In this document: one piece after another, positions 37,301 through 46,038 of the stretch
Layout of the letters: every line of letters starts with the position of its first letter
Numbering within the stretch: position 1 is the stretch's first letter
Assembly (NCBI GenBank): GCA_020724265.1
Contig: DYHH01000008.1
Span: 96,546 to 160,545 of the forward strand
Direction of reading: 5' to 3'
DNA: 64,000 bases
Origin: Melioribacter roseus
GTDB lineage: Bacteria; Bacteroidota; Ignavibacteria; Ignavibacteriales; Melioribacteraceae
Made by a program: the position numbers and the translations under genes
The notes under the pieces: generated by a model
Told to the model about the DNA's origin: nothing
The model's database searches: none
Seen by the model: the letters and a program-made list of their open reading frames with translations, nothing else

Positions 37301-38150
37301 TATCAGACCACTGTGCGAGATACATATCTTCAATAACTGCATTACCCGGAGTATTGGCAGTACCAGCATAAACTAGGTTAATTTTTTTAAATATTGCATC
37401 ACCAAGAGGGTTGGCAACAGCATAAGCCCAATAAGTTTCTTGAACTTCGAGCCCAATTGGAGGTGAACCGTAAATATTTACGGCATTTGCGTCATTATAG
37501 TGAATCCACAATGTTTGTGAAGCTCCGGGTATTCCTGGAATATCAACATTTGGATTATATACACCATCACCATCTACATCATCAAAAGGAGCACCTTTAT
37601 CAGCAGGCCATTCCTGCCAATCTTTAGCATATTGAGCGCGTATTTGTTGAACATCTCCATCGGAAACTTCACTCTGAGCTTTAATAAAGAAGTTGGCGGC
37701 ATCATCAATTAAACTGGCTGTTTGATAATCAGGTCTTACTCTATAAAGTCTATCGACAGCCGAAGTTCCTGAAATATATGTATTACCTCCAACCCTAATT
37801 TCAGGACTATCACCGTCTTTTACTTTACCACCCCAAACAATACCTTCGGCATAAACAACTCCAGCGGTTCCTTTGGGGTAAGTACCATTCCAAGACTGTC
37901 CGATAACCCAGTTATGGAATCCTTTGTTATCAACAAAGGAGGTTATGTTATTGATGTTCATAACACTTGTTACGGGATCATTCTGGGTAATGAGGTAAAT
38001 ACCCGAGCTTTTTCTGACCTTATCTCTATTCTTTTCGGTTTCCCTTTGGTCAGCATAAAGATTAAAAGGAGAAACAAAAAGACTAATAAGAACAACAATC
38101 AAGCTTATCCGAAAGAACCCCAGCAAGCTAAATTTGTTAAATTTTATCAT
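34320..38150 (-). CDS. Giant secreted protein with T9SS-like C-terminal domain (cassette A)
   Basis: 1276 residues. I start at the ATG at 38148-38150, which has GGAGG nine bases upstream; the TTG six codons earlier has none. A signal peptide (about 1-35) is followed by a long beta-rich surface region. A Ca-binding-like motif DDVDGDGVYNPNVDIPG lies around residue 205, and a conserved block PPIGLEVQETYWAYAV follows. The C-terminal 100 residues match T9SS sorting domains (NVFPNPYYG, then IRIFDLSGVLVRTI, RWELTNNNNYPVASGIYVVHV). However, the tail extends past KILKLAII to end QEEQILNVY instead of the usual basic end. It is homologous along its length to the protein at 47169. Confidence 0.85.
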   Translation of the reverse strand: MIKFNKFSLLGFFRISLIVVLISLFVSPFNLYADQRETEKNRDKVRKSSGIYLITQNDPVTSVMNINNITSFVDNKGFHNWVIGQSWNGTYPKGTAGVVYAEGIVWGGKVKDGDSPEIRVGGNTYISGTSAVDRLYRVRPDYQTASLIDDAANFFIKAQSEVSDGDVQQIRAQYAKDWQEWPADKGAPFDDVDGDGVYNPNVDIPGIPGASQTLWIHYNDANAVNIYGSPPIGLEVQETYWAYAVANPLGDAIFKKINLVYAGTANTPGNAVIEDMYLAQWSDTDLGTYSDDFVACDTALNLGYTYNSLTTDATYLSLGMAPPAAGYDFLQGVSQYTGNPNDSAIVNLKWRKGYKYVNEKPLSTFVYFAAGGAWSDPELQDYVGTLQWYNLLRGYQPLETQTEFPHPSGGTVGGDGTYLLDGDPVLGTGWLDGVVETAGDRRMVNVTGPFNLAKGDTAEIVVALLGGLGSNNITSISVLKFADRFVQFAYDNLFDLPIFPAPTVKVSNLDNQVVLNWGSNLANVAAVEGAEPNGYKFQGYNVYQLPTPSASLSSAIKIATYDVIDEITTILDDQLDQQSGEVLKLPVQVGKNSGIQRAIVITEDKVRNNKLRNGQEYYFAVTAYGYNPDETLPYNALESSLGVITAIPQPPKPGDRLGAGVGSSVEYEHVGTANASLDIKVIDPEALTGNQYEVFFDQQHYYLAADGTWKKSNYPDSIGVTKGGKFGRVSDVSPSTMSGVGVYAETPGTINLKMTIDLQSPDYDYIDGVKLTFPDGIVLNSASTVDNCANGEIEHGVIMGQTVMWGNNDTTTFGCFDGNQLLELNVSSFTPPLSIEYILYDDGWATDYGSPYDTLGGGIVHAEGTFEITEITHQFVTQKHWNVRDLVTGEVVLEDQTVLGGTDIYANVLGPGGSSGLGSDVGVNANNIVDGMLIALDGSYAAPTTLSIDRSESIMNGDYDMDDFTIFGYPDGTAATSLPLYGGAGGTTDIDILQLDYELRWTGIEGDTLINGNTVHITKSGGSYATIFGASGYSIADHPLNPNPGSTDPFVIRIPFEVWNIDNEEQINLLIWDRNFNGENNPTQSGYKVWNTDDREYIWAVNTSYSTNPIDPESQTVADNATWNWVFFESHYETGDIIRISYANPLQLGVDKFLFNAPDGISFSGDRQKADVAKINVFPNPYYGTHYRELTRQGKYVTFSHLPQKATIRIFDLSGVLVRTINKDDNSQFIRWELTNNNNYPVASGIYVVHVDMPEIGSSKILKLAIIQEEQILNVY

Positions 38151-38224
38151 ATTAAAAAACCTCCACAAATTTTTAATTTCTTTTCAATTTTACCCGACCT
38201 TTGCCGGAAAAGAGTTTTTAATAG

Positions 38225-41200
38225 TTAAAAATCAATTAAAACACCAAAACGCAATTGTCTAGGGCTATCAAAAATATCATAACCTTTTTGACGTAAATAA
38301 TGTTGTCGATTTTCCAAATTAATTGCATTATATAAATCGACAAACCTTTCGGTAAATCTTGCACCTGAAATCACACCTTCTGCAGCGGGTGAATTTAGGA
38401 AACCATCATCATAACCGTTACCAGTATGATCATATACATTAATTACGTTTCTTGTATTAAGTAGATTTTCAACATACAGGTAGACGTTAAAATTCACGTC
38501 AAAAGCCGAAAATGATTTATCAATTCTTAGATCAATATTATAAACCCATGGTGTTGTAGTTGAATTAATAGGTCCGGCAGGTACTCTTTGTCGAGTATCG
38601 TTTCCAATAACAAACCCAAGGTCTGGAGATTGCTGCCCTAACCCGGCCGGCATTTGAGCAAAAGTAAAAGGATGACCACTATTAAAAGTAAATAATACAT
38701 TCAGACCAAGCTGTTCAAGAATTGGTCCACCCTCATCTTTTCCGAAACGATAATCCAGTACTATTGATCCTCTATGTCTTTGATCATAATCAAGCGGAAC
38801 AATAACAGTTGGCACATTATTATTAACTTGTACAGAACCAAACCCACTTTGGGCAAATGAATTTGTTCCTTTAGCATCTGTATATGTATAGTTAATTTCC
38901 GCTCTAACTCTTTCAACTCTTCTAGTTTTTAAGTTTACCTCAAGACCTTTTGTTGTAGCAAAATCTTGGTTAGTATAAACGGCATATTGCGCAACCGATG
39001 CCCCCGCTATTACTTCTTGAAAAGCATAAACCGGAAGTCCTTTTATATCTTTATAAAAAGCAGTTATATCAACTGCGGCAAATTCCGTAAATTGTTGAGA
39101 AATCCCAATTTCATATTGTGTGGTTCTTACGGGTTCAAGATCATAAGCAATGGGGTTAACGAAAGCAAAACCGCCAATAAGCTGCGACGTTGCTTGATGC
39201 ATTCCTCTATAAGAAAGGTCAAGGCTTGGCGCCTGAACAAATTTACCATACTGCATGTGAAAAACAGTTTGGTCGGTTACCGGGAATGAAAAACCCAAAC
39301 GAGGGCTAATATATTGAAAAGTACGACCTTCGGTTAAGGATTCCTTTGAAATTAATTTTGTATCTTCATCATATTTCGGATTAGATGGATCAATAAGTGC
39401 CCAGCTATCCATATCAATGTAATCAAATCTAAAACCCGCATTTATAATTAGATCATCCGATTCAAACTTATCTTGCACATAAGCAGATGCAAAAACCGGG
39501 TGTTTAGGAGCATACGGACTGCTTTCATCATCAACAACTCTACCAAAGAGGTCATATCCATAGTTATTAAAATTACTTGAGTTAAAGTTTTGCAAATAAG
39601 CAATCAACTGATCAGTTGTTCTTACTAAATCAGGGTTTGTTCTAATATTTCTTAAAAGAGACCCTGTACTAGTAACAAGGTAATATCTGGTTGTCCAATA
39701 CTGAAAGGATCCGCCTGCTTTAAGTTCATGATCTTTTAATTGTGCAGTGAAAGCTAATGACCCACCCCAATAACTAAAGTGCGATTTCTCATAGTTTGTA
39801 AGGTTCGTGCCGGGTCTATTAAATGGGAATCCATAAAAATCATATGGATAAGGAGCAGAATATAAACCGGCATATTCCCAACCATGCTGAGCTCCTTTAA
39901 GGCTATCATTATAAGAAAGAACATCATCCTTAAAAAACGGGTCATAAGTTTTTGTTCTTCTATCAACGTAGCTAACATTACCTTCTAAGAACATATCCTT
40001 GTCTATAAAGTAAATGCCTTTTAAGCTCAATAATAAATCCGAATTATCAGTTAGAGGATATCTTTCGGTATTGAAAATATTTATAATGTGAGGAATGTTT
40101 GCAACAGAGTTTCTTCTTTGTTCTTGATTAGTAAATGCACCCGATAATTTTAGAACTACTGGGTCTAAATCAACCAAGGCGGTTCCGTTAAAAGTGTAAC
40201 GGTTTCTAAAATTTCCGGGGACATTTCCATCTTGCCATTTTAAAATTTGATATTCGTTAGGGTTCCCTCCTGAGGCACCTGTATCATAAACTTTGGTTGT
40301 ATCAAATAAAGCACCGTCAGAAAAAGCTGTAGGATTACCAGTAAAGAAAGCCGGGTTAAAATCACGCATAAAATTATTTTCAAGCGACAAAAAGAATTTC
40401 ACTCTATTAGTAATTACCGGTCCACTTGCGGTAGCAACAAGATTTGTGTATCCATAAGAATAAGTGCCTAAAAATTTATCTCCGGGATAATTACCAAAAT
40501 TATCAGTTTCAGCACGTAGAGAAAAATTATAAACATCTTTACCTGTTTTTAAGTTACTTTGAATAATACCGGCATTAGCCCCGCCAAATTCTGCGTTGTA
40601 ACCACCGGCTTGAATAAGAATTTCTTGAACAGCATCAGGTGTTATGTTGACAAGAGAACCTCCATCTCTACTAACGGCATTTTTGACGTCGGCTCCTTCA
40701 ATCATATACCCGGTTTCATCCGGTCTGCTGCCGCGTATTGTTATTAAATTATTTTGAAAAACAACTCCCGGTTGAAGAGCAGCAATTTTATCTAAATCTC
40801 TTGTGGGTAAGCTTTCAATTGATTCTGAATCGACAATTCTCAGCGCATTTGTTGAGCTTTTCTCGATTAATGGTCTTTCAGACACAATTACAATTTCTTC
40901 GGTAGCAATTGCTGAAGAAGGGAGTGGAAAATCTACTTCTTGTGTCAAACCGGAAACAACTCTAATATTTTGTATTGTAACACTCTGATAACCAATAAAT
41001 GATCCCCGAAGATTATAAATTCCCGGCGGTACATTATGAATTGTATATTCTCCATTAAGACCGGTTGCACTTCCGTATTCTGTATTCAGAACAATTATAT
41101 TAGCTCCTATTAAAGGCTCTCCAGTTTGACTATCTGTTACTTTTCCTGTAATCTTTCCGGTTTGAGAAAGTATAACAATATTAAGAAGCAGGAAAGATAC

Positions 41201-41227
41201 AGTTAAAGCAAAAAATCTCTTATACAT
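38225..41227 (-). CDS. TonB-dependent receptor with carboxypeptidase-regulatory-like domain (cassette A)
   Basis: Outer-membrane transporter, 1000 residues. Signal peptide about 1-21, then a beta-sandwich of the CarboxypepD_reg-like type (about 24-108), a plug domain (about 118-235, ITIRGSRPDETGYMIEGAD), and a 22-strand type barrel to the C-terminal LRFGVLIDF. It lacks a partner SusD, so it is not a typical glycan-uptake pair. Homologous to the protein at 50736, sharing STNALRIVDSE-type and LPTRDLDKIAALQPGVV stretches. The gene starts after GGAGGAAATTT. Substrate unknown. The position directly ahead of an exported protein suggests it helps anchor, assemble or sense that protein. Confidence 0.9.
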   Translation of the reverse strand: MYKRFFALTVSFLLLNIVILSQTGKITGKVTDSQTGEPLIGANIIVLNTEYGSATGLNGEYTIHNVPPGIYNLRGSFIGYQSVTIQNIRVVSGLTQEVDFPLPSSAIATEEIVIVSERPLIEKSSTNALRIVDSESIESLPTRDLDKIAALQPGVVFQNNLITIRGSRPDETGYMIEGADVKNAVSRDGGSLVNITPDAVQEILIQAGGYNAEFGGANAGIIQSNLKTGKDVYNFSLRAETDNFGNYPGDKFLGTYSYGYTNLVATASGPVITNRVKFFLSLENNFMRDFNPAFFTGNPTAFSDGALFDTTKVYDTGASGGNPNEYQILKWQDGNVPGNFRNRYTFNGTALVDLDPVVLKLSGAFTNQEQRRNSVANIPHIINIFNTERYPLTDNSDLLLSLKGIYFIDKDMFLEGNVSYVDRRTKTYDPFFKDDVLSYNDSLKGAQHGWEYAGLYSAPYPYDFYGFPFNRPGTNLTNYEKSHFSYWGGSLAFTAQLKDHELKAGGSFQYWTTRYYLVTSTGSLLRNIRTNPDLVRTTDQLIAYLQNFNSSNFNNYGYDLFGRVVDDESSPYAPKHPVFASAYVQDKFESDDLIINAGFRFDYIDMDSWALIDPSNPKYDEDTKLISKESLTEGRTFQYISPRLGFSFPVTDQTVFHMQYGKFVQAPSLDLSYRGMHQATSQLIGGFAFVNPIAYDLEPVRTTQYEIGISQQFTEFAAVDITAFYKDIKGLPVYAFQEVIAGASVAQYAVYTNQDFATTKGLEVNLKTRRVERVRAEINYTYTDAKGTNSFAQSGFGSVQVNNNVPTVIVPLDYDQRHRGSIVLDYRFGKDEGGPILEQLGLNVLFTFNSGHPFTFAQMPAGLGQQSPDLGFVIGNDTRQRVPAGPINSTTTPWVYNIDLRIDKSFSAFDVNFNVYLYVENLLNTRNVINVYDHTGNGYDDGFLNSPAAEGVISGARFTERFVDLYNAINLENRQHYLRQKGYDIFDSPRQLRFGVLIDF

Positions 41228-41300
41228 AAATTTCCTCCGAATTTTTTAATTTTTTGGCAAAACAAGAAAATTGCTTAGCAAGAACCAGATCGCAGAATCA

Positions 41301-41702
41301 TTATTCCCAAACATAACCGTCCAACTTCTTTTGGAAAGAACGCTCTCCGGTTACCGGGTCTTCTACAATAGAAAAGGTAATTTTGTAATCGGTATCGAAG
41401 GTTAAATTTTCTTCTAAATTTGGTCCTGATGCATAACCTACTGTAACTCTTTTACGTCCTGCTAAAAATTCAATATAAGATGTAGCGCCATCAGGTGGAA
41501 TAGCGCCAACCTGGGTTCCTTCAACAGAAACAACTGCATCTGCACCCGCTACTTGGTTAACAAACCTTACTTTGCTTTTTAAATCCGTAAAATTTGTAGG
41601 AATGTTTACTACATCGGTATCAACACAACTGGAGATTAACAGCATTATGCCGATACTGCTTAGTATAAAAAGCAGATACTTCTTCGTAATAATTTTAGCC
41701 AT
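41301..41702 (-). CDS. Small lipoprotein, DUF4397-like
   Basis: 133 residues with a lipoprotein signal peptide; lipobox LISSC with C26 as the modified cysteine. The mature part has VRFVNQVAGADAVVSVEGTQVG, resembling the start of DUF4397 domains. Beta-rich and cysteine-poor. It begins five bases after GGAGG, directly after the stop of a 20-residue ORF. First full gene of cassette A, ahead of the TonB receptor (73-base gap). Cassette B has no such gene. Probably an outer-membrane-anchored accessory of the receptor; inferred. Confidence 0.8.
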   Translation of the reverse strand: MAKIITKKYLLFILSSIGIMLLISSCVDTDVVNIPTNFTDLKSKVRFVNQVAGADAVVSVEGTQVGAIPPDGATSYIEFLAGRKRVTVGYASGPNLEENLTFDTDYKITFSIVEDPVTGERSFQKKLDGYVWE

Positions 41703-41711
41703 AATGCCTCC

Positions 41712-41774
41712 TTAATAAATTGGTTTGAATAATTTGTTTAAAATTTTTAAATAGAATAGTAAGAATATTCTCAT
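41712..41774 (-). CDS. 20-residue leader ORF, hydrophobic
   Basis: On the minus strand ATG (41772-41774) opens a 20-codon frame, MRIFLLFYLKILNKLFKPIY, ending TAA. A perfect GGAGG lies ahead with five-base spacing (AAAGGAGGTCTT-ATG). The stop is followed at once by GGAGGCATT and the lipoprotein ATG, so it is coupled to that gene. The peptide is rich in L, F, I and K and could be a small membrane peptide or a leader whose translation controls cassette A. I see no relative of it. Confidence 0.55.
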   Translation of the reverse strand: MRIFLLFYLKILNKLFKPIY

Positions 41775-42328
41775 AAGACCTCCTTTAATAATTAATGTGA
41801 AAAATTATTAATTATCCTTATGGTAAAAAAATCCCCCTATTGAAACTTTTTGATATTTAGAAATGTTCAATTCGCAAACTATTTTAATCATTTATTTTAT
41901 TTTTAAAATAGACGCACCACTAAATAATACTTTGAGTAATATTCGTTTGCATCGCCCTCAATAATTTGCTCTAGGTCACATCATCGTAAGTTAAAAGCAA
42001 CTTAAGTCATCATCATCTTAATGTCAAGCTAAAATTTTTATAATTTTAAAAACTGTTTTGTGCAGCTACTTCGTATAATATGAATCTCTAGAAGAGTATT
42101 AAGGTATAATTTAATACAGTTTCTTTAGTAAAAAACTATTTTTATTGGAGAATTTCGGTATAAGATAGTCATACATTTGATTGATAAGAAATAAAAATAC
42201 TAATTTTTGTCATCAGATCGTTAGCTGATAAAAATAAGTGAAAGTGAATAAGAAAGTAATTAATTGAGCGCTTAAGGAGAATTTTATAGATTCGAAGTTT
42301 TTATAGAATTCATTTATATAAAAATCAA
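41775..42328. other. 554-base intergenic region upstream of cassette A
   Basis: Between the acyltransferase end and the leader ORF lies a long AT-rich gap with no supported gene. It should hold the cassette A promoter. I see a weak ATCAG/CTGAT hairpin at about 42211-42230 without a U-tract, and a G-run AGGGGGA on the minus strand near 41832-41838. I cannot name a motif. Confidence 0.4.
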
Positions 42329-43201
42329 TTAATATTTCCAAATATTGTGCATCCAAAACCATTGTTCGGGATAAAGCTTTACAAATTTTTCCAATAAATT
42401 CATATATCTCTGCATAATTTCACGTGCCTGTTCAACCGGTTCACCGGGTAAGTTCTCCAAATCAATTTTCTCTGAAAAAGCCTTATAGTGATAATCTTCA
42501 ATTCTAATAGCAAACAAAATGTAAAGGGGTACTTTAGTTTTTAAAACGAGTTCACCGGTACCACTGTAAATTGCAGTATCATGTCCGAAAAGTTTAACTC
42601 TCAATCCGTCATGCGGACCGCGTTGATCACCAACAACACCCAATAGTTTGCCTTCCTTTATCACTTTATAAATTTGTCTAATGGACATTCCCAATGAAAT
42701 TATTTTGTTACCATGAGTTTCACGCATAGAATTAAGCCACTTGGTCACATAAGGATTTCGCTGAGGTTTAATAATAGGATACATTACGGTACCCATTTGC
42801 ATAGGAAGAGAGATTGCACCAACTTCCCAATTGCCAAAATGAGCTGTTAAAAAAACTAATCCGTTTCCTTCATTAAATACTTGAGCTAACTCATCAACGT
42901 TATCGCAAACTAACATAGAAGATATTTCGTCGTTACTCATTTTCGGAATACACATAATTTCCAGAATTAATCGAGAGAAATGGTAATAACTTTTTTTTGC
43001 GATAACTTTTTTTTCACTATCTGATTTATTTGGAAAAGCTATATGCAGATTTTTCATCACAACACTTTTCCTCAACTTAAGAACATCGTAAAAAAGAAAT
43101 GCAAGAAGTTTTGCAGGGTAATTCAGCTTTTTGATACCCAGCATTTGGGCGGATTTAGCAAAAATCAAAAATGCTATATACTCTAAATAATTTTTCATCA
43201 T
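42329..43201 (-). CDS. LpxL/HtrB-type lysophospholipid/lipid A acyltransferase
   Basis: 290-residue inner-membrane-associated acyltransferase of the lipid A late-acyltransferase family. The N-terminal part has an amphipathic membrane stretch (about 5-45). The catalytic HX4E motif is HFGNWE (H121, E126), preceded by GLVFLTA. It likely transfers an acyl chain to lipid A or another envelope lipid. Its ATG overlaps the stop codon of the GWxTD gene at 43201 by one base (TAATG), so the two are translationally coupled. Last gene of cassette B. The acceptor cannot be told. Confidence 0.88.
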   Translation of the reverse strand: MMKNYLEYIAFLIFAKSAQMLGIKKLNYPAKLLAFLFYDVLKLRKSVVMKNLHIAFPNKSDSEKKVIAKKSYYHFSRLILEIMCIPKMSNDEISSMLVCDNVDELAQVFNEGNGLVFLTAHFGNWEVGAISLPMQMGTVMYPIIKPQRNPYVTKWLNSMRETHGNKIISLGMSIRQIYKVIKEGKLLGVVGDQRGPHDGLRVKLFGHDTAIYSGTGELVLKTKVPLYILFAIRIEDYHYKAFSEKIDLENLPGEPVEQAREIMQRYMNLLEKFVKLYPEQWFWMHNIWKY

Positions 43202-44574
43202 TAGTAATTATATAATCTTCGCTGCCAAGTATCATCATAAATTTCGCCGCGTTTATTTGAATGAAGAAGATCATATTCACCAAATCCGTATAAATCACCG
43301 AAAATAAAAATTACTCCCCCATCTATTCGGTCATAATACCAAATTTCATACGGTTTGAGATTTGATTCATTCGGATACGGTTCAATTCGATCGGGAATAC
43401 CGTAAGTAACATACACTCTGCCCCGTTCGGTTTTATATCCGCTTTTCCTCATGCCTTTGAATTTATTATCAGCTTCGGCTATTCGCTGCATGTATCTTTT
43501 GTATGAAGCATGTTCTTCATCTCGGCTGCTTTCATTCGTCTTTTGCCAAAATTGTTCCAGAAAATTTCTTTTGCTTTCAACAGTCGTTAACTGATTATAA
43601 CTTTCTTTTTCAATCGCAGTTGCAACGTAAATTGACTTTTCAAATATATCATCACATTCTTCGCTAGACATAAACCCGAATAAATTTGATATAACCTTGC
43701 TTTCATAATTATTCTTTTCACCCAAGTTTTCATTAGTATAATATTTATTATAAAAATAAAACTGCTTTTCACTTGCGAAAGCATAATTACTAATCGAATC
43801 ACTTAATATTAATTGCAATCTGTAAATACTCGAAGTATATCTAAGCAGATTTATTTGATCAACATTCACTATTGATTCGTTAACCGAGTGAATTTTTTTT
43901 GTTGATGAGTACAAGATTTTACTTTGAGAGGAAACTAAGTTAGTAATAAGTGTTAAGTTTTTCTCCCCGATATTGTAAAATTCAGCGTAATACTGAAGAA
44001 GCGGAAATTCCGAACTATATGATGCCGAAGGATTAGGAATTACCTCAAGTGTGTTTTTTGTAAACGATGAAATCTTAGTCGAATCGGATTTCGAAATTGA
44101 ATTAGATAATTGAATGCCGCTTATCTGCGGTTCGGAAAGATCAAATGGTTTAACTGATATAGTTTCGGTAGAAGTAAACAAAACTTCAGTTTCATCCGGA
44201 GATAACAAATAAATTGAAACATCATACAAGCCGCTGTTGAGCAATAATTTATAAATTCCTTTAAGATCACGGTACCCGACATTCTTAATTAAATCATAAA
44301 CAAAGTAAGTACTAATTACAGTATCCGAAGAAAGTAGTTTATCGGAAAAATGATCTTTCACCTTAAAAATAATTTTGACGGCAATTGTTTCTAAATCGGA
44401 ATTATTTTTATCAATAAATACTTCTGTATTAAATTGATAGTAGATTTCCAATAAATTAGAAATGGAATCGGCTCGAAATTGAGAATAATCAAAACTGAAA
44501 TCCACTTTGTTTTTTGCTGGGACAATAATTAGGATAGATAAAAATGCGATGATATATAGATATAATTTGAGCAT
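43201..44574 (-). CDS. GWxTD-domain secreted protein, second in cassette B
   Basis: 457 residues with an N-terminal membrane/signal segment (about 4-22, LYLYIIAFLSILIIV). The GWxTD motif is degenerate, GYKTERGRVYVTYGIPDRIE (Y for W, E for D), followed by PYEIWYYDRIDGGVIFIFGD. The C-terminus is YDDTWQRRLYNY. I start at the ATG at 44572-44574; a TTG seven codons upstream begins an odd phenylalanine run. Neither has a clear ribosome site. It is coupled to the acyltransferase gene below and follows the canonical GWxTD gene by 63 bases. Confidence 0.87.
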   Translation of the reverse strand: MLKLYLYIIAFLSILIIVPAKNKVDFSFDYSQFRADSISNLLEIYYQFNTEVFIDKNNSDLETIAVKIIFKVKDHFSDKLLSSDTVISTYFVYDLIKNVGYRDLKGIYKLLLNSGLYDVSIYLLSPDETEVLFTSTETISVKPFDLSEPQISGIQLSNSISKSDSTKISSFTKNTLEVIPNPSASYSSEFPLLQYYAEFYNIGEKNLTLITNLVSSQSKILYSSTKKIHSVNESIVNVDQINLLRYTSSIYRLQLILSDSISNYAFASEKQFYFYNKYYTNENLGEKNNYESKVISNLFGFMSSEECDDIFEKSIYVATAIEKESYNQLTTVESKRNFLEQFWQKTNESSRDEEHASYKRYMQRIAEADNKFKGMRKSGYKTERGRVYVTYGIPDRIEPYPNESNLKPYEIWYYDRIDGGVIFIFGDLYGFGEYDLLHSNKRGEIYDDTWQRRLYNY

Positions 44575-44578
44575 AATA

Positions 44579-44616
44579 AAAAAAAGAATTACCAACCAAA
44601 TGATAATTCTTTTTTT
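44579..44616 (-). other. A/T-only hairpin between the two cassette B GWxTD genes
   Basis: Thirteen-bp inverted repeat AAAAAAAGAATTA (44579-44591) and TAATTCTTTTTTT (44604-44616), with almost no G-C pairs. It lies between the two GWxTD genes. Too weak to be a good terminator; it could slow polymerase or hide the downstream start, since no ribosome site is seen there. Confidence 0.35.
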
Positions 44617-44637
44617 CTAGATTAGAAAATTATCTTC

Positions 44638-46011
44638 TCATTGAACATATTTTAAGTACTCACGGTAATTATTAATCTCACCTCTTTTGGTAGAATGAAC
44701 TAATCGATAGATATTCAACCCTTGTTCATCCGCAAATAAAAATATTACACCACCTTCAAGGTCATAATACTGCCAAATCTCGTAGGGCATTGAGTAGTAT
44801 TCATTTTGGAATCTTTCAATTTCGCCGGGGGCTCCATACATAATATAGACTCTTCCTCTATCGGTTTTCCAACCTTCAGACCGGCTGAGATTACTGTAAT
44901 TTTTATTTGCATAATTTACACGCTCATAATAATCTCTCTTGAACTCATTAACCGGGGTTTTTGTATCAGTATCTCTTTTCTGCCAAAAAGCAGTTAGAAA
45001 TTGTCTCTTAGCATCAATCTCCGACAATTTTTTCCATTGAGATTTTTCCGTTTCGGTAGCAATATAGCGTGCAGTTTCAAACATAAATTCGATCTCATCC
45101 TCACTCATCATCATCAACTCTGATTCTAAAGGCGTTAAAGTTGAAGAAGCAAAATCAGTTGAGGTATCTATTAAGTCACGGTTATAGACATATACTCTTT
45201 TAGCAGAATTTGCCGAAATACGATTATCGCTATCTTTAACGGAAATAATTAAAGTATAAATCCCGCTGTTAAACTGATTTACTTTAATGGCACCAGCTTC
45301 AACAACCGCCGGGTTTTTACCGCTTATTACTCTGCTTTTATCATAAATAATAGAATTGTCGGGCCCCAATAATTTTTGTTCAATTATACAATCTTCCAGA
45401 GTTTCATTTTGCAAACCGTATATTTCGGAATAGAAAAATAAGACAGGATTAGAATCCCCATAAACCAAACTTGGGTTAGGAGTAACTTCTAAAGAATTTT
45501 TGTAAAAAATTGATTCTTCGTTTGTTGATTGGGTAACAATTGCAGTTGCAAGCTGAATATCACTAACAACAAGCTCGGTTTCGGAAAAAGGAGAAAATAA
45601 AATTTCGAAAGAGGAGCTTTCTTCAAATTCCGGATTGTTAACATCACTAGCAAAAATATCTACCTTATAATTTCCAAACTCCAACGGGAAATCCATCTGA
45701 CCCACCAACAAATTATTTGTTGTTTGTTCAACTTCGGATACCGGTACATCCATAAGCCAATCATTATCAACAACAATAATATCATTATCAAGATTTACTA
45801 TTTTAATAGATAGTTTTCCTTGTTTTACCAATTCTTCTTCTAAATTAACCGTTAGCAGATGCGGACGGTAAAACGAATAATATAATTCCAAATAACCCGA
45901 CGAATCAGCCGGGTTATAGAAACGAGCATAATCAAACTCAAACCTATTTTGTGCTTGAATTAAAAAGCATATCATTAAAAACGATACGATATAAAATTTC
46001 ATCCCCCTCAT
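44638..46011 (-). CDS. GWxTD-domain secreted protein, first in cassette B
   Basis: 457 residues, signal peptide ending near LIQAQNR. This is the only copy with the exact motif, GWKTDRGRVYIMYGAPGEIE, at about 380-400. PYEIWQYYDLEGGVIFLFAD follows, as in the other two copies. The beta-rich N-terminal 300 residues share phrases such as FEFDYARFYNP with the relatives (FEIDYAQF, FSFDYSQF). GGTGAG lies five bases before the ATG. It begins 28 bases after the terminator of the PorV-like gene. Function of the family unknown. Confidence 0.9.
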   Translation of the reverse strand: MRGMKFYIVSFLMICFLIQAQNRFEFDYARFYNPADSSGYLELYYSFYRPHLLTVNLEEELVKQGKLSIKIVNLDNDIIVVDNDWLMDVPVSEVEQTTNNLLVGQMDFPLEFGNYKVDIFASDVNNPEFEESSSFEILFSPFSETELVVSDIQLATAIVTQSTNEESIFYKNSLEVTPNPSLVYGDSNPVLFFYSEIYGLQNETLEDCIIEQKLLGPDNSIIYDKSRVISGKNPAVVEAGAIKVNQFNSGIYTLIISVKDSDNRISANSAKRVYVYNRDLIDTSTDFASSTLTPLESELMMMSEDEIEFMFETARYIATETEKSQWKKLSEIDAKRQFLTAFWQKRDTDTKTPVNEFKRDYYERVNYANKNYSNLSRSEGWKTDRGRVYIMYGAPGEIERFQNEYYSMPYEIWQYYDLEGGVIFLFADEQGLNIYRLVHSTKRGEINNYREYLKYVQ

Positions 46012-46038
46012 AACATCTCACCATTTGTTAATAATTAA

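Noticed and set aside
37394..38228. Histidine- and proline-rich plus-strand frames opposite the giant protein
   Set aside because: Antisense of a long real gene; composition is the complement of its codons.
41703..42328. tRNA or known riboswitch in the long gap
   Set aside because: No T-loop GGTTC-type sequence, no CCA end and no recognisable aptamer core.
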